This document shows positions 54,118 through 64,000 of a stretch of DNA of 64,000 nucleotides, in pieces. The notes beneath the pieces are model-generated. The model saw only the letters and a program-made list of their open reading frames with translations, was not told the DNA's origin and did not search any database. Origin of the DNA: Prorocentrum cordatum (lineage: Eukaryota > Sar > Dinophyceae > Prorocentrales > Prorocentraceae); assembly GCA_963575745.1 (NCBI GenBank), contig CAUYUJ010016294.1, positions 906,077 through 970,076 on the forward strand. The letters are read 5' to 3'. Position numbers and translations under genes: made by a program. Each line of letters begins with the position of its first letter. Within the stretch, counting starts at the first letter, position 1.

Positions 54118-55560
54118 AGGGCAGTGTCTTCGGTTTTATAATAGGAAGCCTAGATTCACCGTCGGTCATACTGCACCAATGTGCAGCTGTCGGCATAAGC
54201 CACCGGAGATAGCCCACGGATACTCTTAGCAAACCTGACAGAGACTACGTTCCCGATACGAAAGAAGCTCCTGATAAGGTATTGTAGAGCTAAGTGTGCA
54301 GTGGGAGATAGCCGGCTCGCACTTGTCATCTGAAGCGTTCCCTGTTTGGTCGGGGCATAGCCAAATGTCCTGGCAGGTCTCCCCGCAGGTAGACTGGCGT
54401 CACATGTCAACACTGTTCACAGCGCAGCGTTGCCTGAGCCAGTTTCTCGGGCTATCAAACCTTTAATGTATAGTGAATGTCGTGCATCACCGCACTGGCC
54501 TTGCACATCGCGGCTTCCCACTCGAAGATTAACTTGACCCCTGTCGGGATCGTTGCGCACGACTGGGAAAGGGCCATTCCAGCCACCCCAGTCGTCCTTC
54601 GCAGATGTGGGACGATGATAGTCGACCAAGTCTCTTACGCCGTAGCAATGCTAACCAAAAAATACCTATCGTAATAATACCCAATTGGTCTGGGCTACTG
54701 CACTAGCTTATGTGATAGCTTCAATACATACCCGGCGAATCACCTGTTTCCGGACATGATCAGATGTCTCTGTCGGCTGTTCATGATCCAGAACAGGCAA
54801 GTCAGGAAGGATTGCTGGTTGCCGTCCAAACAGAGCGCTGCATGGAGACACATCATTGTAAAGGTCAACGCACTGCCGGCAAACAGAGCTTCATGCAGTA
54901 GTCGTGTGAACACAAGGCATGTCTCACCTTTTTGAGTTCAGCTTCCATGACGTGAAGCAACTGGCGTAATATGCAACTTCCGGCTTCGATTGTCGCAACG
55001 TGTTGTCCACGCGCGCGCTTCCTCAGCTCAGTGCCCTTTGCTTTTAAGGACTGCCTTTAGCTGTGTCGTTGTTAGGGCTACCCTCCCCATCTGAGTAGAG
55101 TACCTTGGCAGGTCCGCACTGCATCCAGCACTGATGATACGCATCTAAGATACTGGTCATTCTTTTAACTGGTATCCCCATTCCAGTAGCATGTCAACTC
55201 CAACGATCCAAGATGTGAAGTCTGTTATGTTCTTGTTTGTCGAACATCAGATCGCATTCGACTTCCTCATTGAACTTGCCAGGTAGCATAGTAGATGGCA
55301 GAACCGCATGCCCTGGATGATCCCAAGCCCCGCACGCCCGACATGCGTCAGAGACACCCTTTGATCCAGTTAAGCCTGACGTTGTCCAGACCAGCTTTGG
55401 TTAAGACGAGTCGCATCTCAAGCTCTGTAGCATGGAACCATTGCCAGTGTAGTTTCCGCAACTCCCGTGTTACCACGCTTGGGTCAAGGCTTCGCAGGTT
55501 CTGCAGACTGATTTGGACGTCGAACCTTGACCAGTCTGGAAATCGTGGGCGTGCAGCAGG
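54118..55560 (-). pseudogene. Integrase module of copy B
   Basis: LRKLHWQWFHATELEMRLVL (H-x4-H) and a CRAC pair form the zinc-binding head. VECDLMFDKQEH keeps the first Asp (GAT, 55251-55253), and VLYSDGEGSPNND keeps the second. LPDLPVLDHEQPTETSDHVR is the distal conserved block. GPFPVVRNDPDRGQVNLRVG lies in the C-terminal part. Stops interrupt the core. Closer to the ancestral sequence than copy A. Confidence 0.75.
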
Positions 55561-56526
55561 GTTACCCGCAGGTGGTGGTGGAGGTGGATGTCCTCCCTGC
55601 TGTCGGCCACGTCTGGCTCTGATCTGTGGCAGTCGTCTGCGATCATCCGAGCTACCGGCGCCACTCGGGGCTGGTTGCCCCGCAACAGGTTCAGCAACAT
55701 GTCTGCCTACTGTAATTTCGTGGCTGCTGGCACCAGCTGCGGGCCCGGCCCTGGAGCCGCGCCTTGGCGCTCGTAGCCGCGCAAATAATTGCGCGGCCAG
55801 TGCCTCGGGTAAGGGCGCTGCCTTTTCGGCAGGAAACGGGGGTTCCTGTCCGTGGTCGCCGGGCTGCTTCCATGGTTTGGCAAACTTGCATGTGGCGCGC
55901 GTCCGTAAGTGACCAGGTTTGTTGTTGCCGTAGTTCTTCTCGCGGCTAGGACATCCCCAGTGGTAATCCTCCTTGACGTACCACCTACAATATTTGGGGT
56001 CTCTGTCATGAAGGGGAATCCATGTTGACGCTATGCGCACACGCAGGACACCCCAATCGCCCCGGGGGCGGTCGCTTGATCGAGCCGACGGGGCGTCGAG
56101 GGATAGTTGGGCCATCAAAATCAAATCCTCTTGCGTTGGCAACAAGAACGGAGGAATAATAAGGATGACAATGAAAAGGATCACGATTTACTAGGCATAG
56201 ATCGCGCGCGATCTGGACTGCGTCGACAACAAGGGACTGCATATTCGGGGTGCATTGCGCAGCCCTGGACAATTCGAAATTGCGCACCGAGGCACGTCGA
56301 TGATGGTCAAAAAGGAACAAGTAGGAGACGGCGGTTAGCAATTATTTTAATATGTTTACGCATTAACACCCCATGGAAGTCACGGAGACCAGTCGTACAT
56401 TGGTCCATAATTACTTTGTAAGTGCCCTCGCATTCGGCCAATGTTGTCCAAGGCGCTATTTTGTTCACCGAAGTGCCCACTGGTCGTTCTCGTAGATAAA
56501 ACCGTCGGAGGTCATTTTGACGCATG
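55560..56526 (-). pseudogene. Cys-rich and DQC modules of copy B
   Basis: RDPKYCRWYVKEDYHWGCPS, AKPWKQPGDHGQEPPFP, then upstream VIMDQCTTGLRDFHGVLMRK and IKIIANRRLLLVPF, matching A 25790-26860. Two AGxPA-type inserts (near 55565 and 55672) lie in the Pro-rich spacer. Confidence 0.5.
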
Positions 56527-56576
56527 CCCCCACACACACACCACCACACACACACACACGCACACACACACACACT
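56527..56576. repeat. (CA)n microsatellite inside copy B
   Basis: CACACACACACC..CACACAC run not present in copy A at the equivalent site. Confidence 0.95.
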
Positions 56577-58160
56577 CCTAACTTGATATGTCGAAGGTAT
56601 TCTCTATGGTGTCCATACCACGAATCATAGTTAACTTGGGGTCGAAGTAAGATGACAGCCCAGTCGTTCTGCAATTGGGCTGTCGCATAACAACATTGAC
56701 GAAACACACGCCCAAGTAATGCATCACTGCGTCCTGAACATCCTTGTTTCCAAGATCAACATATGAACGTTTGTCTAGGTTTCCCCTGAGGACAAACCTC
56801 GGCTGAAGGCTAACTGCGACATCCCCCGCCTCCTTCACACAATTTCAACATCTACCTCGTCATGTCGTCCGTAACACAAGGTTGGGATTATGGAGAAAAC
56901 ATCGGCATGTGCATCCGCAGGTATCCCCGATGAAGGCTTCCTCTTCGTCATCGCTGTCGGCGTCGGAGTCGAGGGGGGCGTCGGTGTAGCATGCACCACA
57001 TCCGAGACCATCCAGGTTTTCACCGCAGCCATCACTGCCGTCGCCGACTACTTGGGGTATCTTGCGCGGCTGGATGCCGGTTTCTTTGTCAGCCTTTTGC
57101 TCTCCCTTTTGCTTGATCCAAACATATGTTGGCAATGCTGTCCGTCGTTCTGCGCCGGGCGAAATAAGTGTCGGAAACTCGGGAACATGGGGGGGCGCGC
57201 GGCCACGCTGAATCGAAGGGGGGGGAGACGATCGCCATCGACGAACGCAACCCGCCATGGGCGTGGTCGCTGGCCCTCGCGTCCGATAAGGACCAGCTCT
57301 GGAGGCTCCCAGTACAGTCGAGCACGGATATTTGACACTCCATTCGGTGACGGCGCATTGTAGTTGTACCCGGTAGGTTGGTCCTGAATCTTTATGTCTT
57401 GTATAACAGTATCGTCGTCAAGATTCATCGTCGCCCGTCTCGCGACCTGGCCCCCTTCAGGGCCATTCTTATGAGACTGAACGTAAGTTCGAGCTCCTTC
57501 ATCCACCCTTGCGCGGACACTGAAGTGCACGGCACTTGCATGAGTTCTTCTTGTTTTGTGCAAATGTATTTGGCCAACTAGCCTTGTAGTCATGATAGCA
57601 AGTGTTTTGTTGCGCCATTCTGCCATTTGGGCGCCTAGGCCGTGCCAATCCAAATCATGCTCGGCATGTTGTGCGGGTTCCCCTGCAGCTTGGCACGCGC
57701 ATCTCCATGAGGTAGTCGGGATGTGCACGTAGGTAGTCGTCACCTGCAGGCATGATCCGCCAGTTTATGTACACGAGTCAAACTTTAAACTCAAGTGGCA
57801 GCATCGCATACGCATGATCTCCAAGCCAAAATGTCCATCGCATCTCGCATGGGACCTTGCTTCCAGAAGTCACCTGGAGGTCCCACAAGTACTATAAACA
57901 TACGTGGAGCCCGAGCTTTAGTCATAAGGTTTTGGATACGTAGATAATGTGGCCCCGCCCTTCTTCCAGGCAATCGAACATACCAGTCAGCGGGCGTTGC
58001 CACCCACAGTCATTGGTAGTCCCCTGAGCGTAATCCACCCGAGTACTGTGCACCTGTCGAAGTCATAATCTCTGCGCGTGTGATACGATCGCACCTGCAT
58101 CCCCGAGCTCCGAGTTCAGCGAAAGCTGTTCGTATGTCTTCGATACCAAAAGCACGAGAA
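56577..58160 (-). pseudogene. Unassigned conserved modules of copy B
   Basis: Blocks shared with A: FVLRGNLDKRSYVDLGNKDV, EEEAFIGDTCGCTCRCFLHN, DIKIQDQPTGYNYNAPSPNG, EGQRPRPWRVAFVDGDRLPP, LDWHGLGAQMAEWRNKTLAI, and DWYVRLPGRRAGPHYLRIQN followed by VLVGPPGDFWKQGPMRDAM. Conservation of order with A shows real former coding. The C-x-C..H-x-LDWHG pattern suggests a metal site. No family assigned. Confidence 0.5.
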
Positions 58161-58740
58161 TGATAATGATGCAACGAGCGTTTATTTATTGCGGCGGCCA
58201 CAAAGCCAGGTCCACCGCTGTCTCTGGCGGCCTCGCAGCCGGGTCCGTCATTGCCCCTGGCGCGCACAGCCGCTGCCTGGGAAAAGTATGCAGGCGCCCC
58301 CGCGACCGACGACGGAACCTCAGTTTTCGGCCTGTCAGGGCAAGCGCGAGCGGTCGTGGCACGCGCCTGCCCCCGCCGCTCATTTTCAAGCGATGGGGGC
58401 GTCAAAATGCCTGTGCCATGCGCCGCTGAACCACTGCTCGAAGTGAAAATATCAAACTTCTCAGCAGCGTCGTCTGCTCCAGCAGGCGTTCCTGCATTCA
58501 CTCCAGCAGGTATCCCTGCAGCGTTGTCGGTCGGCATCCACTTGCTGCCCTTCTCGTATGTGGCCCGATAGACTTTCGCCTGCAGATTGCGCAAGGCGAA
58601 GCCCTCGTCGGCCGGCGCGGGAACATTCCCAGCCATATCTTGAGGGTGCTGTTCACCAAAAATTGAATGGCAAATGTCTCCTCGTTGATGGAAAGAGGAA
58701 TGCCCTCGGCGTCCTGAGACATCATGCACGCGTGGACATC
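58160..58740 (-). pseudogene. Low-complexity linker of copy B
   Basis: TYEKGSKWMPTDNAAGIPAG, AGTPAGADDAAEKFDIFTSS, GTGILTPPSLENE and an AVRARGNDGPG block; equivalent to A 28390-28955. Confidence 0.5.
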
Positions 58741-59481
58741 GCTGGTAGCGGGTGCCCCCGCACTGCTCGATGCAGGTTGCCCTGCTGTTGGCGCCGCGCC
58801 AGCTGCCACCTTGACGAGCAGGGGCGTATCTTCGCAGCGAGGATTGGCTGTGCCAATAAATGCCGTTGAGCCACTCTCCTCTGTTGCGACCCCGCACTCG
58901 TCGACCTCGATCGCTAGGCGCCCTGAAGGCGCCTTCATGAAATCGAACACTCTGGCGCCTTTCCCGAGGAGGACGTTACACATATCTGAGCCTGGAATGG
59001 TCATTTTCTCGCGTCCCTGCTCCAGGATCAGGATAGTCCCCATGTTGGACATCCTCCTCAGACCCAGGAAAGCAAGAGGATTCTCACCGGACCCTTCATC
59101 TACGTTGGCCGAGTAGGTGTCCAGCCTGGCCGCAGCGGGCTTCCCCGCAGGACCGCCTTTCTCCTTGCATGCGATTTCGCAATGCAATGGCCTGTCACAG
59201 ATGGCAGCGCCACGCCCCGCACCAGACACGCACAACCTCTTAGTCAAGTTCAGCCTCTTGATGTCGTCTCCATGGGAGTGCGACACACGCCCAAATGTCT
59301 GTACCGCCTTTAGACAAATGATATTGATGTTGCTGCCGATGTCCAGTAGAATAATCTGCATATCATCGACCACAGTCCCACTGTTCGCTGCCAGGGCCAG
59401 CCTGTGGCGATCTCCAAATATCCCTGGCACGTCGGACAGCGTCGAGCCATGCATACCCTTACGGCGTCTCTGTTCCAGCAC
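58740..59481 (-). pseudogene. Retropepsin-like protease module of copy B
   Basis: A single 327-codon frame covers the module. It reads MQIILLDIGSNINIICLKAV (active-site DIGS at 59332-59343), ICDRPLHCEI, GSGENPLAFLGLRRMSNMGT, EQGREKMTIPGSDMCNVLLG and GARVFDFMKAPSGRLAIEVD. It is the longest uninterrupted coding stretch of either copy, with two AGQPA/AGAPA inserts near its C-terminus. Expected to cleave the polyprotein; whether Ile in DIGS is tolerated is unknown. Confidence 0.7.
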
Positions 59482-59499
59482 TCATTTGTTCCTTGTCAA

Positions 59500-61025
59500 G
59501 GATGCGAAGACATCCATGTACCCTGGTCCCTCTTCTGTGCTGGGCTGCCACTTGAAGACCCAGGCCGCCGGATACTCGTCGTACATGTGGGATGCTGTGG
59601 CGAGAGCGGCATGTTCTCGATAGTGCCCTCATCGGCACGCATCGCTATCTGCCCATCTGCGTTGACCACCAGCACCGCGTGCAGCAGCATATCGCGCTCT
59701 GATATGGCGCTGGTGCCGCCCCGCACGCTCGCTGGGCCTTCAGCTCTGCGCTGGCGCAGCGGACGCCCATGGGGCATGCTGCCGCATGATGCTTGGAGCC
59801 ACTGCGAGCTCCTTTCAGTAGCCCTTTCCATGCGCCTCAGCCACTGGTAGTTGGCAGGTAACCCTGCTGGTGCCGTTGCAGCAGGTGCCCCTGCATTATC
59901 TGCTGATTCGGCTACCAGAGGCATAGGTACATCTGTGGCAGGCGTTGTAGCTACTGCAGCCAGCCTGTACCATATTTGAGGATGACGCACGTTGCCCCGC
60001 AGAGGTAAATGCGGCCCCAGCGGCAGCTGCACTGCTTGTCATTATTGCCGCGATGCGGTTGAGCTCTTCACAAAGATCTGAGTTCATCGGCACCGCTGAG
60101 TATCTCTCCATGACGATTTTCTGCATTTTGATCTCCAGCGAGGGCATAGTGAAACTGCGATGAGGCCTACACCCCGGCAAATGGCACAGGGCGCCTCACT
60201 TGCGGCACCTTCCAGCGTGCCTGCCAGCTGTCGGTTCACATGTGCGCGGGCAACTCGATCCCACCATTGCGCGTGGAATACGCAGCCACACTGAAGCCTC
60301 CACGCCTTGTCGCGGCGCACGAAGTTACCCGGGCAAATGGCCCACTCGGTAAAGACACCATCACTGATGATTGGCGGTGTTGCCCATGGCCTGATACGCG
60401 TCTGTCGCTCGAGCGTGGGTTCTCCGATCTCGCATTGACTCGGTGGGACCGTTATCTGCTGCACTGCAGGAAGGGATCCCGCGGCTGCAATAGCAGCCAA
60501 ACTTAGAGCGGGTTGCCCCGCAGATACAGGAGTAGCGGGTGCCCCCGCACGGCCCATCAAGCAGCGTGCCTGTCGCTCGTGATTGCGGCGTTGGCGAGCC
60601 AATTGCATAATGAAGTTGGCCTGCTGCGCCTCGTGGATGGCCAAAATCTCGGGGCGCAGCTCTCCCATGGACGATGGTACCACTAGTCCAGGGCCATGGC
60701 GCGTGAAATCCGGGTCCATGGATGCCGCCAAGTATCCGCAGTGAGGTACTTGGCCTGGTACACAGGGTTCGTACCTAGAACCGCGCGTCAGCTGGGACTG
60801 GTAAAAGTCGCCAGCTGTCGCCCGTCTCCTGAGCGCAATAGTCAGGGAACATCGGTGCATCCATCGGTGGAGCAACTGGTCTTTCAGCATCTGTTGGATC
60901 GCACGTCGGGTGGCTGAAGAATGCTGGAACGCACCCATACCAGTCGGGCTGATCCAGTGATGAGTTCGGATCGGGAATATATTCCCACGGGGGTGTCCAG
61001 CCAGCGCTCGGGGGGGCAATGCCAC
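59500..61025 (-). pseudogene. RING-like finger and linker of copy B
   Basis: The 60084-61025 frame reads MGELRPEILAIHEAQQANFI, IRPWATPPIISDGVFTEWAI, CPGNFVRRDKAWRLQCGCVF, HAQWW and EAPCAICRG. Here the LQCG and CAIC cysteines survive while the His (GCVF for GHxF) and the CW cysteine (WW) are lost, the opposite of copy A. Together A and B imply an ancestral C-x(n)-C-G-H-x-F-H-x2-C-W..C-x2-C finger. Confidence 0.55.
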
Positions 61026-61560
61026 CCCGACGCATGCTCTGCATGGCCTCGCTCATCTGCCTGTGCATCCACTGCTGCTGACCTGTCAGGCTCTCGGCCC
61101 CCTGGGCAGCTTCATGGTCAGAAACAGCAGGTTGCGCTGCAGTAGGACGCGGCGATGCAAATGGCTGTGGCGCTTGCAAGGCCTGCTAGATCTGAGGATC
61201 CATTATGATGCTCTGGGGCCTGGCCTGCAGACTATTGGTACTCCCAGCACTCTGTGGAGTTCCAAATGGAGTCGCAGCCCTACCCATGGGTGCGAACGAC
61301 ACAGGTTGCCCTGCAGGTACTGGCATCGGCTGCGACTGGGCGCGCCACGGGCCGTCCGTATACAGCCCGTCGTTGGGCGTGACCCCGTTGGACGCCATGC
61401 CAGACAAGTCCGTACTGTGGGCCTGGATCCATGACCCATCCGAGCCTCCCGCAGGCGCCCCTGCTTGGCATGCCCCTTGTAGCATAGAAAATAATGGTGC
61501 GTTCGACCCCTTGCATGGGCGTCGACGCAAAAACCTTCAGATTATGGTGAGTCTGCGGTA
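61025..61560 (-). pseudogene. Q-rich linker of copy B
   Basis: ESLTGQQQWMHRQMSEAMQS, GWTPPWEYIPDPNSSLDQPD, ATPFGTPQSAGSTNSLQARP and a YLQGNL/PAGQP insert; equivalent to A 31000-31900. Confidence 0.5.
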
Positions 61561-62480
61561 TCATCCAATTGTTCAGCGCTGATGCATCATAAGGAACATG
61601 ATAGTAGGACTGTGCAAGATATGTGTTAGCATGAAGGTTGCCCCGCTGATTATCCTCGATGCATAGAGCATTAAGCCACACCAGTCCACCTCGATCACGC
61701 CTACACTGAATAGTTTTAAGCAGGATGCCAATGAGCTGACCACTGTGGTTTGGCGGGTTCCTGCCATTGCGGCCTGACGTCACAATAACATCGTTGGCAG
61801 AACACCAAATTGGGATATTGTCGCAACGTAGATTCTTGAAGCTCACCATAATCAGCACTTCGTAATCTATGCGCAGGCCTGACTGGATCCGGTTGTCTCC
61901 AGGCAAATATGGTCATCCGCGAAAAAATGGTCTGCCCCTCCCATTGAAGTGCCCCCACCACGACATGACAAACCAACGTGGAGCACGTTCGGGATGTTCA
62001 CCCATTTTGTGCCGCGTGTAAAATAGCAGGGTGCTCCCGGTGCTGTCAAGACTGTTACCCGCGAACATAGTCGCTCTGGACATGTGATGCCTGGACTGCT
62101 ACGCCCATTGCTATGACGCAAAAAATACGTCGGATGATGCCCCCCCAGTGAACTGGCAATTCTTTACCTGGAGCCTCTGCTTCTGCACGCCCGAAGGGTC
62201 GAGAATTTCGTTGCGGTCTTGCACCGCCGGTGCCTGATAGGCCCAATGGCGGCCACGAAGGCACCTCTTAACGACTTCCAGGTGGCGGCTATGCCATTTA
62301 TCCCTGTCTTTCGGCGGCCACTTGGCGCGAGTCGCAAAAGCCCACCCAGCCGTCGCACTCGCCGCGGGAAGTGACAGTTGCGACAAACCTGTCGGACATA
62401 CAGTCGTAGTAGAATGGCTTGTGCCTCGTGGCTGTAGTGAGCCGTTCCGAGCATTCGCGCTTGTCGCGATCATGCAGTAA
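61560..62480 (-). pseudogene. RNA 2'-phosphotransferase (Tpt1/KptA)-like domain, copy B
   Basis: In coding order: CSERLTTATRHKPFYYDCMS (RHKP at 62416-62427), GECDGWVGF, HSNGRSSPGITCPE, FTRGTKWVNIPNVLHVGLSC, a His-rich ADHFFADDHICL block, LRIDYEVLIMVSFKNLRCDN, IPIWCSANDVIVTSGRNG (about 61765-61815). The R-H-K-P, GTxW..I..GL and SANDVI..G elements match Tpt1/KptA family signatures in the right order and spacing (about 200 residues). Frameshifts are present near 62.15 and 61.9 kb. A related ADP-ribosyl-transfer fold remains possible. Confidence 0.65.
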
Positions 62481-62499
62481 CGCTGTGCTGATACCCTTA

Positions 62500-63855
62500 T
62501 TCCTAAGAACCTCCTTCAGATATATACTTCCTCTCGGATTGGCAACTAGGCGCAGGTTCCCTCCGCAGAACGTTGCGGACACGCCGACGTTCAAGAACAT
62601 TGTGATGAGCGCGGGCGGCCGCACAATCGACGTCACACTGCACCACCCTGCAACGTTCAGACCCGTCACCAGCAGAGGGCCTGCACACTGGGTCAATCGT
62701 TTGCTGGTTGACAGTGCCCAAGGTCCCCCAGCATAGCCTGCATCCATCAGGCAATTCACAGGCAACGGCGGGTTGCCCCACAGTGGCAGCGGCTGGTTCG
62801 CCATGCATCCTCACTGGCTCAGGCGCTGCAGGCGCTGCCGATGAGCTGGCGCCCCATGATGCCGCATCCTCCTCACGGATGTCGCAGCACTGGCATGAGG
62901 CGATCTTGGGAACCGGGCCCGATGCCTTTGAGGTAGTTGCCAGCGGCTCGACATCCACGCCGCCAGTTGATGAGGGGGCCCCTTTGGATAATCCATCCAG
63001 CGACGGCGCCCAGCTCGACGTGAATCCTGCCAGGCGTCGGGCCGCGCACGCAGGCAGGATCTTTCGGCGCGGGCGTTCTGTCGCCGTGGAACCCCGCTGC
63101 TGCGGAGGCCGCTGATGGCCCTCTGGGGCGATGTCTCTCGGCGGGTTTCCCCGCATATCGCTGCGATGATTTATTGCTACCAGGATCGGCGTCAGCTGAG
63201 CTGGCCCCCTTCTTCTGCTTGGGCGGTAGCTTTCGAGGCGCAGGCGACCTCGGCGAACCCGAGAATTGGGAAGGTCGGGATAGATCGACTTCCCTCCCTG
63301 GTTTCTCCTTGGGGAGCTTCGAATCCTTCGGCAATCCCTCCGGCCGTTCCGCTGCGGGCGCCCCCGCTGGAAGTTGCACTGCAGGCCCCCCAGCATCGGA
63401 GACAATCCGCGACATTGGCCTCCAGCGCGCCACTTTCGCGATCCCAGCCCCATTCTTGCAGGCCAGATCATATCTGCCAGCGCTCACCCACTGCATTACA
63501 GGGGTAGTTATCCAACCTATCCCCTTGCAACTGTTGGCGACTCTCGCGCCTGGAGCGAGATGCATATCTTTTCTGTCATCATTTCATGAACCTCTTTTTT
63601 TGTGATAGTCTCGCGGGGGCTTTCCGCCCCAGAACTGCAGACCGAGTCGGGCGCTGGGTCGGACCCGGAAGGAGCTGCCTCAGCGGGGCCCCCCGCTTCG
63701 GCAAGAACCGCAAGACCAGCCCCGTTCATCGCCTTCTGGGCGGCCATCACCTCCACGAAGGAGGAAGCGGGCTGCCCCGCAAGTCGCGCATCAGCTGCTC
63801 CCTCTATGATATTCCCGATTGTATACTTTGAGGCGGCGATTGATCGAGGCGATTG
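62500..63855 (-). pseudogene. N-terminal modules of copy B
   Basis: Starts LAPGARVANSCKGIGWITTP, then GPAVQLPAGAPAAERPEGLP and REVDLSRPSQFSGSPRSPAP, Lys/Pro/Ser-rich, with AGxPA inserts at 63356 and near 63153. Equivalent to A 33000-34160. An Ala-rich block continues to 63855, where a (TC)n run cuts it off. Confidence 0.5.
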
Positions 63856-63920
63856 ATCCGACTGATCTCTCTCTCTCTCTCTCTTTTCCTCTCTATCTCT
63901 CTCTTTCTCTTTCTCTTTCC

Positions 63921-63988
<68 letters not shown>

Positions 63989-64000
63989 CTCTCGCTCTCT
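63855..64000. repeat. (TC)n microsatellite
   Basis: CT/TC dinucleotides with few interruptions to the end of the window. Confidence 0.98.

Larger units (their letters stand above)
51353..63855 (-). mobile_element. Copia-type retroelement copy B (large polyprotein, decayed)
   Basis: Collinear with copy A from its 3' end to the N-terminal modules, on the same strand. The 5' end is cut by a (TC)n run at 63.86 kb or continues beyond the window. It differs by microsatellite expansions at 54067-54117 and 56527-56576 and by its own set of stops. It retains some residues lost in A (integrase Asp, RHKP of the Tpt1-like domain) and has lost others. Confidence 0.8.

Overview
The window reads as a piece of a large, repeat-packed eukaryotic nuclear genome. 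A dinoflagellate is the best fit. Three things point there: decayed Ty1/copia-type polyproteins of the kind that is abundant in dinoflagellates (RT core DVNMAF, HVDD, RNase H tail DTRDM..GHTKGSIDR), short host exons separated by introns that appear to use a GA donor, and extreme satellite and microsatellite load with no bacterial-type operons, rRNA or tRNA. Species cannot be fixed from the sequence. Family names are my own reading of translated motifs; no search was run.

Layout. 1-3350: low-complexity DNA and short satellites. 3350-7370: GC-rich, minus-strand fragment of a retroelement ORF, apparently inserted into a tandem repeat whose pieces lie on both sides. 7370-14560: interspersed 330-bp repeats, CAAGANGGCC-motif blocks, a ~320-bp satellite that inverts near 11.75 kb, and a (GTC)n array. 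14690-16490: truncated copia copy C with a small plus-strand ORF nested in it. 16500-21680: motif blocks, minisatellites, one possible last exon at 18.3 kb, and one arm of an inverted pair. 21680-35285: copia copy A. 35267-36750: palindrome plus a 344-bp tandem repeat. 36800-38510: gag and zinc-knuckle fragment D, probably the 5' end of copy A. 38677-45115: a 6.4-kb foldback-like structure with 1.9-kb inverted arms around a hairpin satellite. 45.1-49.5 kb: the other arm of the inverted pair, a 90-bp repeat and a 1.85-kb ATC array. 49.75-50.99 kb: exons of an Hsp110/Grp170-type chaperone on the minus strand. 51353-63855: copia copy B. 63855-64000: (TC)n.

The most interesting content is in copies A and B. 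They are direct, diverged copies (offset about 29.7 kb) of an unusually long polyprotein. Read 5' to 3' on the minus strand it carries: gag, CCHC-like knuckle, N-terminal module, an RNA 2'-phosphotransferase (Tpt1/KptA)-like domain, Q-rich linker, RING-like finger, retropepsin with DIGS, several conserved unassigned modules, integrase, reverse transcriptase, RNase H. The coding region is peppered with dozens of 14-bp palindromic inserts (GCRGG-N4-CCYGC) that almost always read A-G-x-P-A and show compensatory stem changes between copies. All copies carry stops and frameshifts, so they are treated as pseudogenes. Only the chaperone exons look like ordinary host coding sequence.
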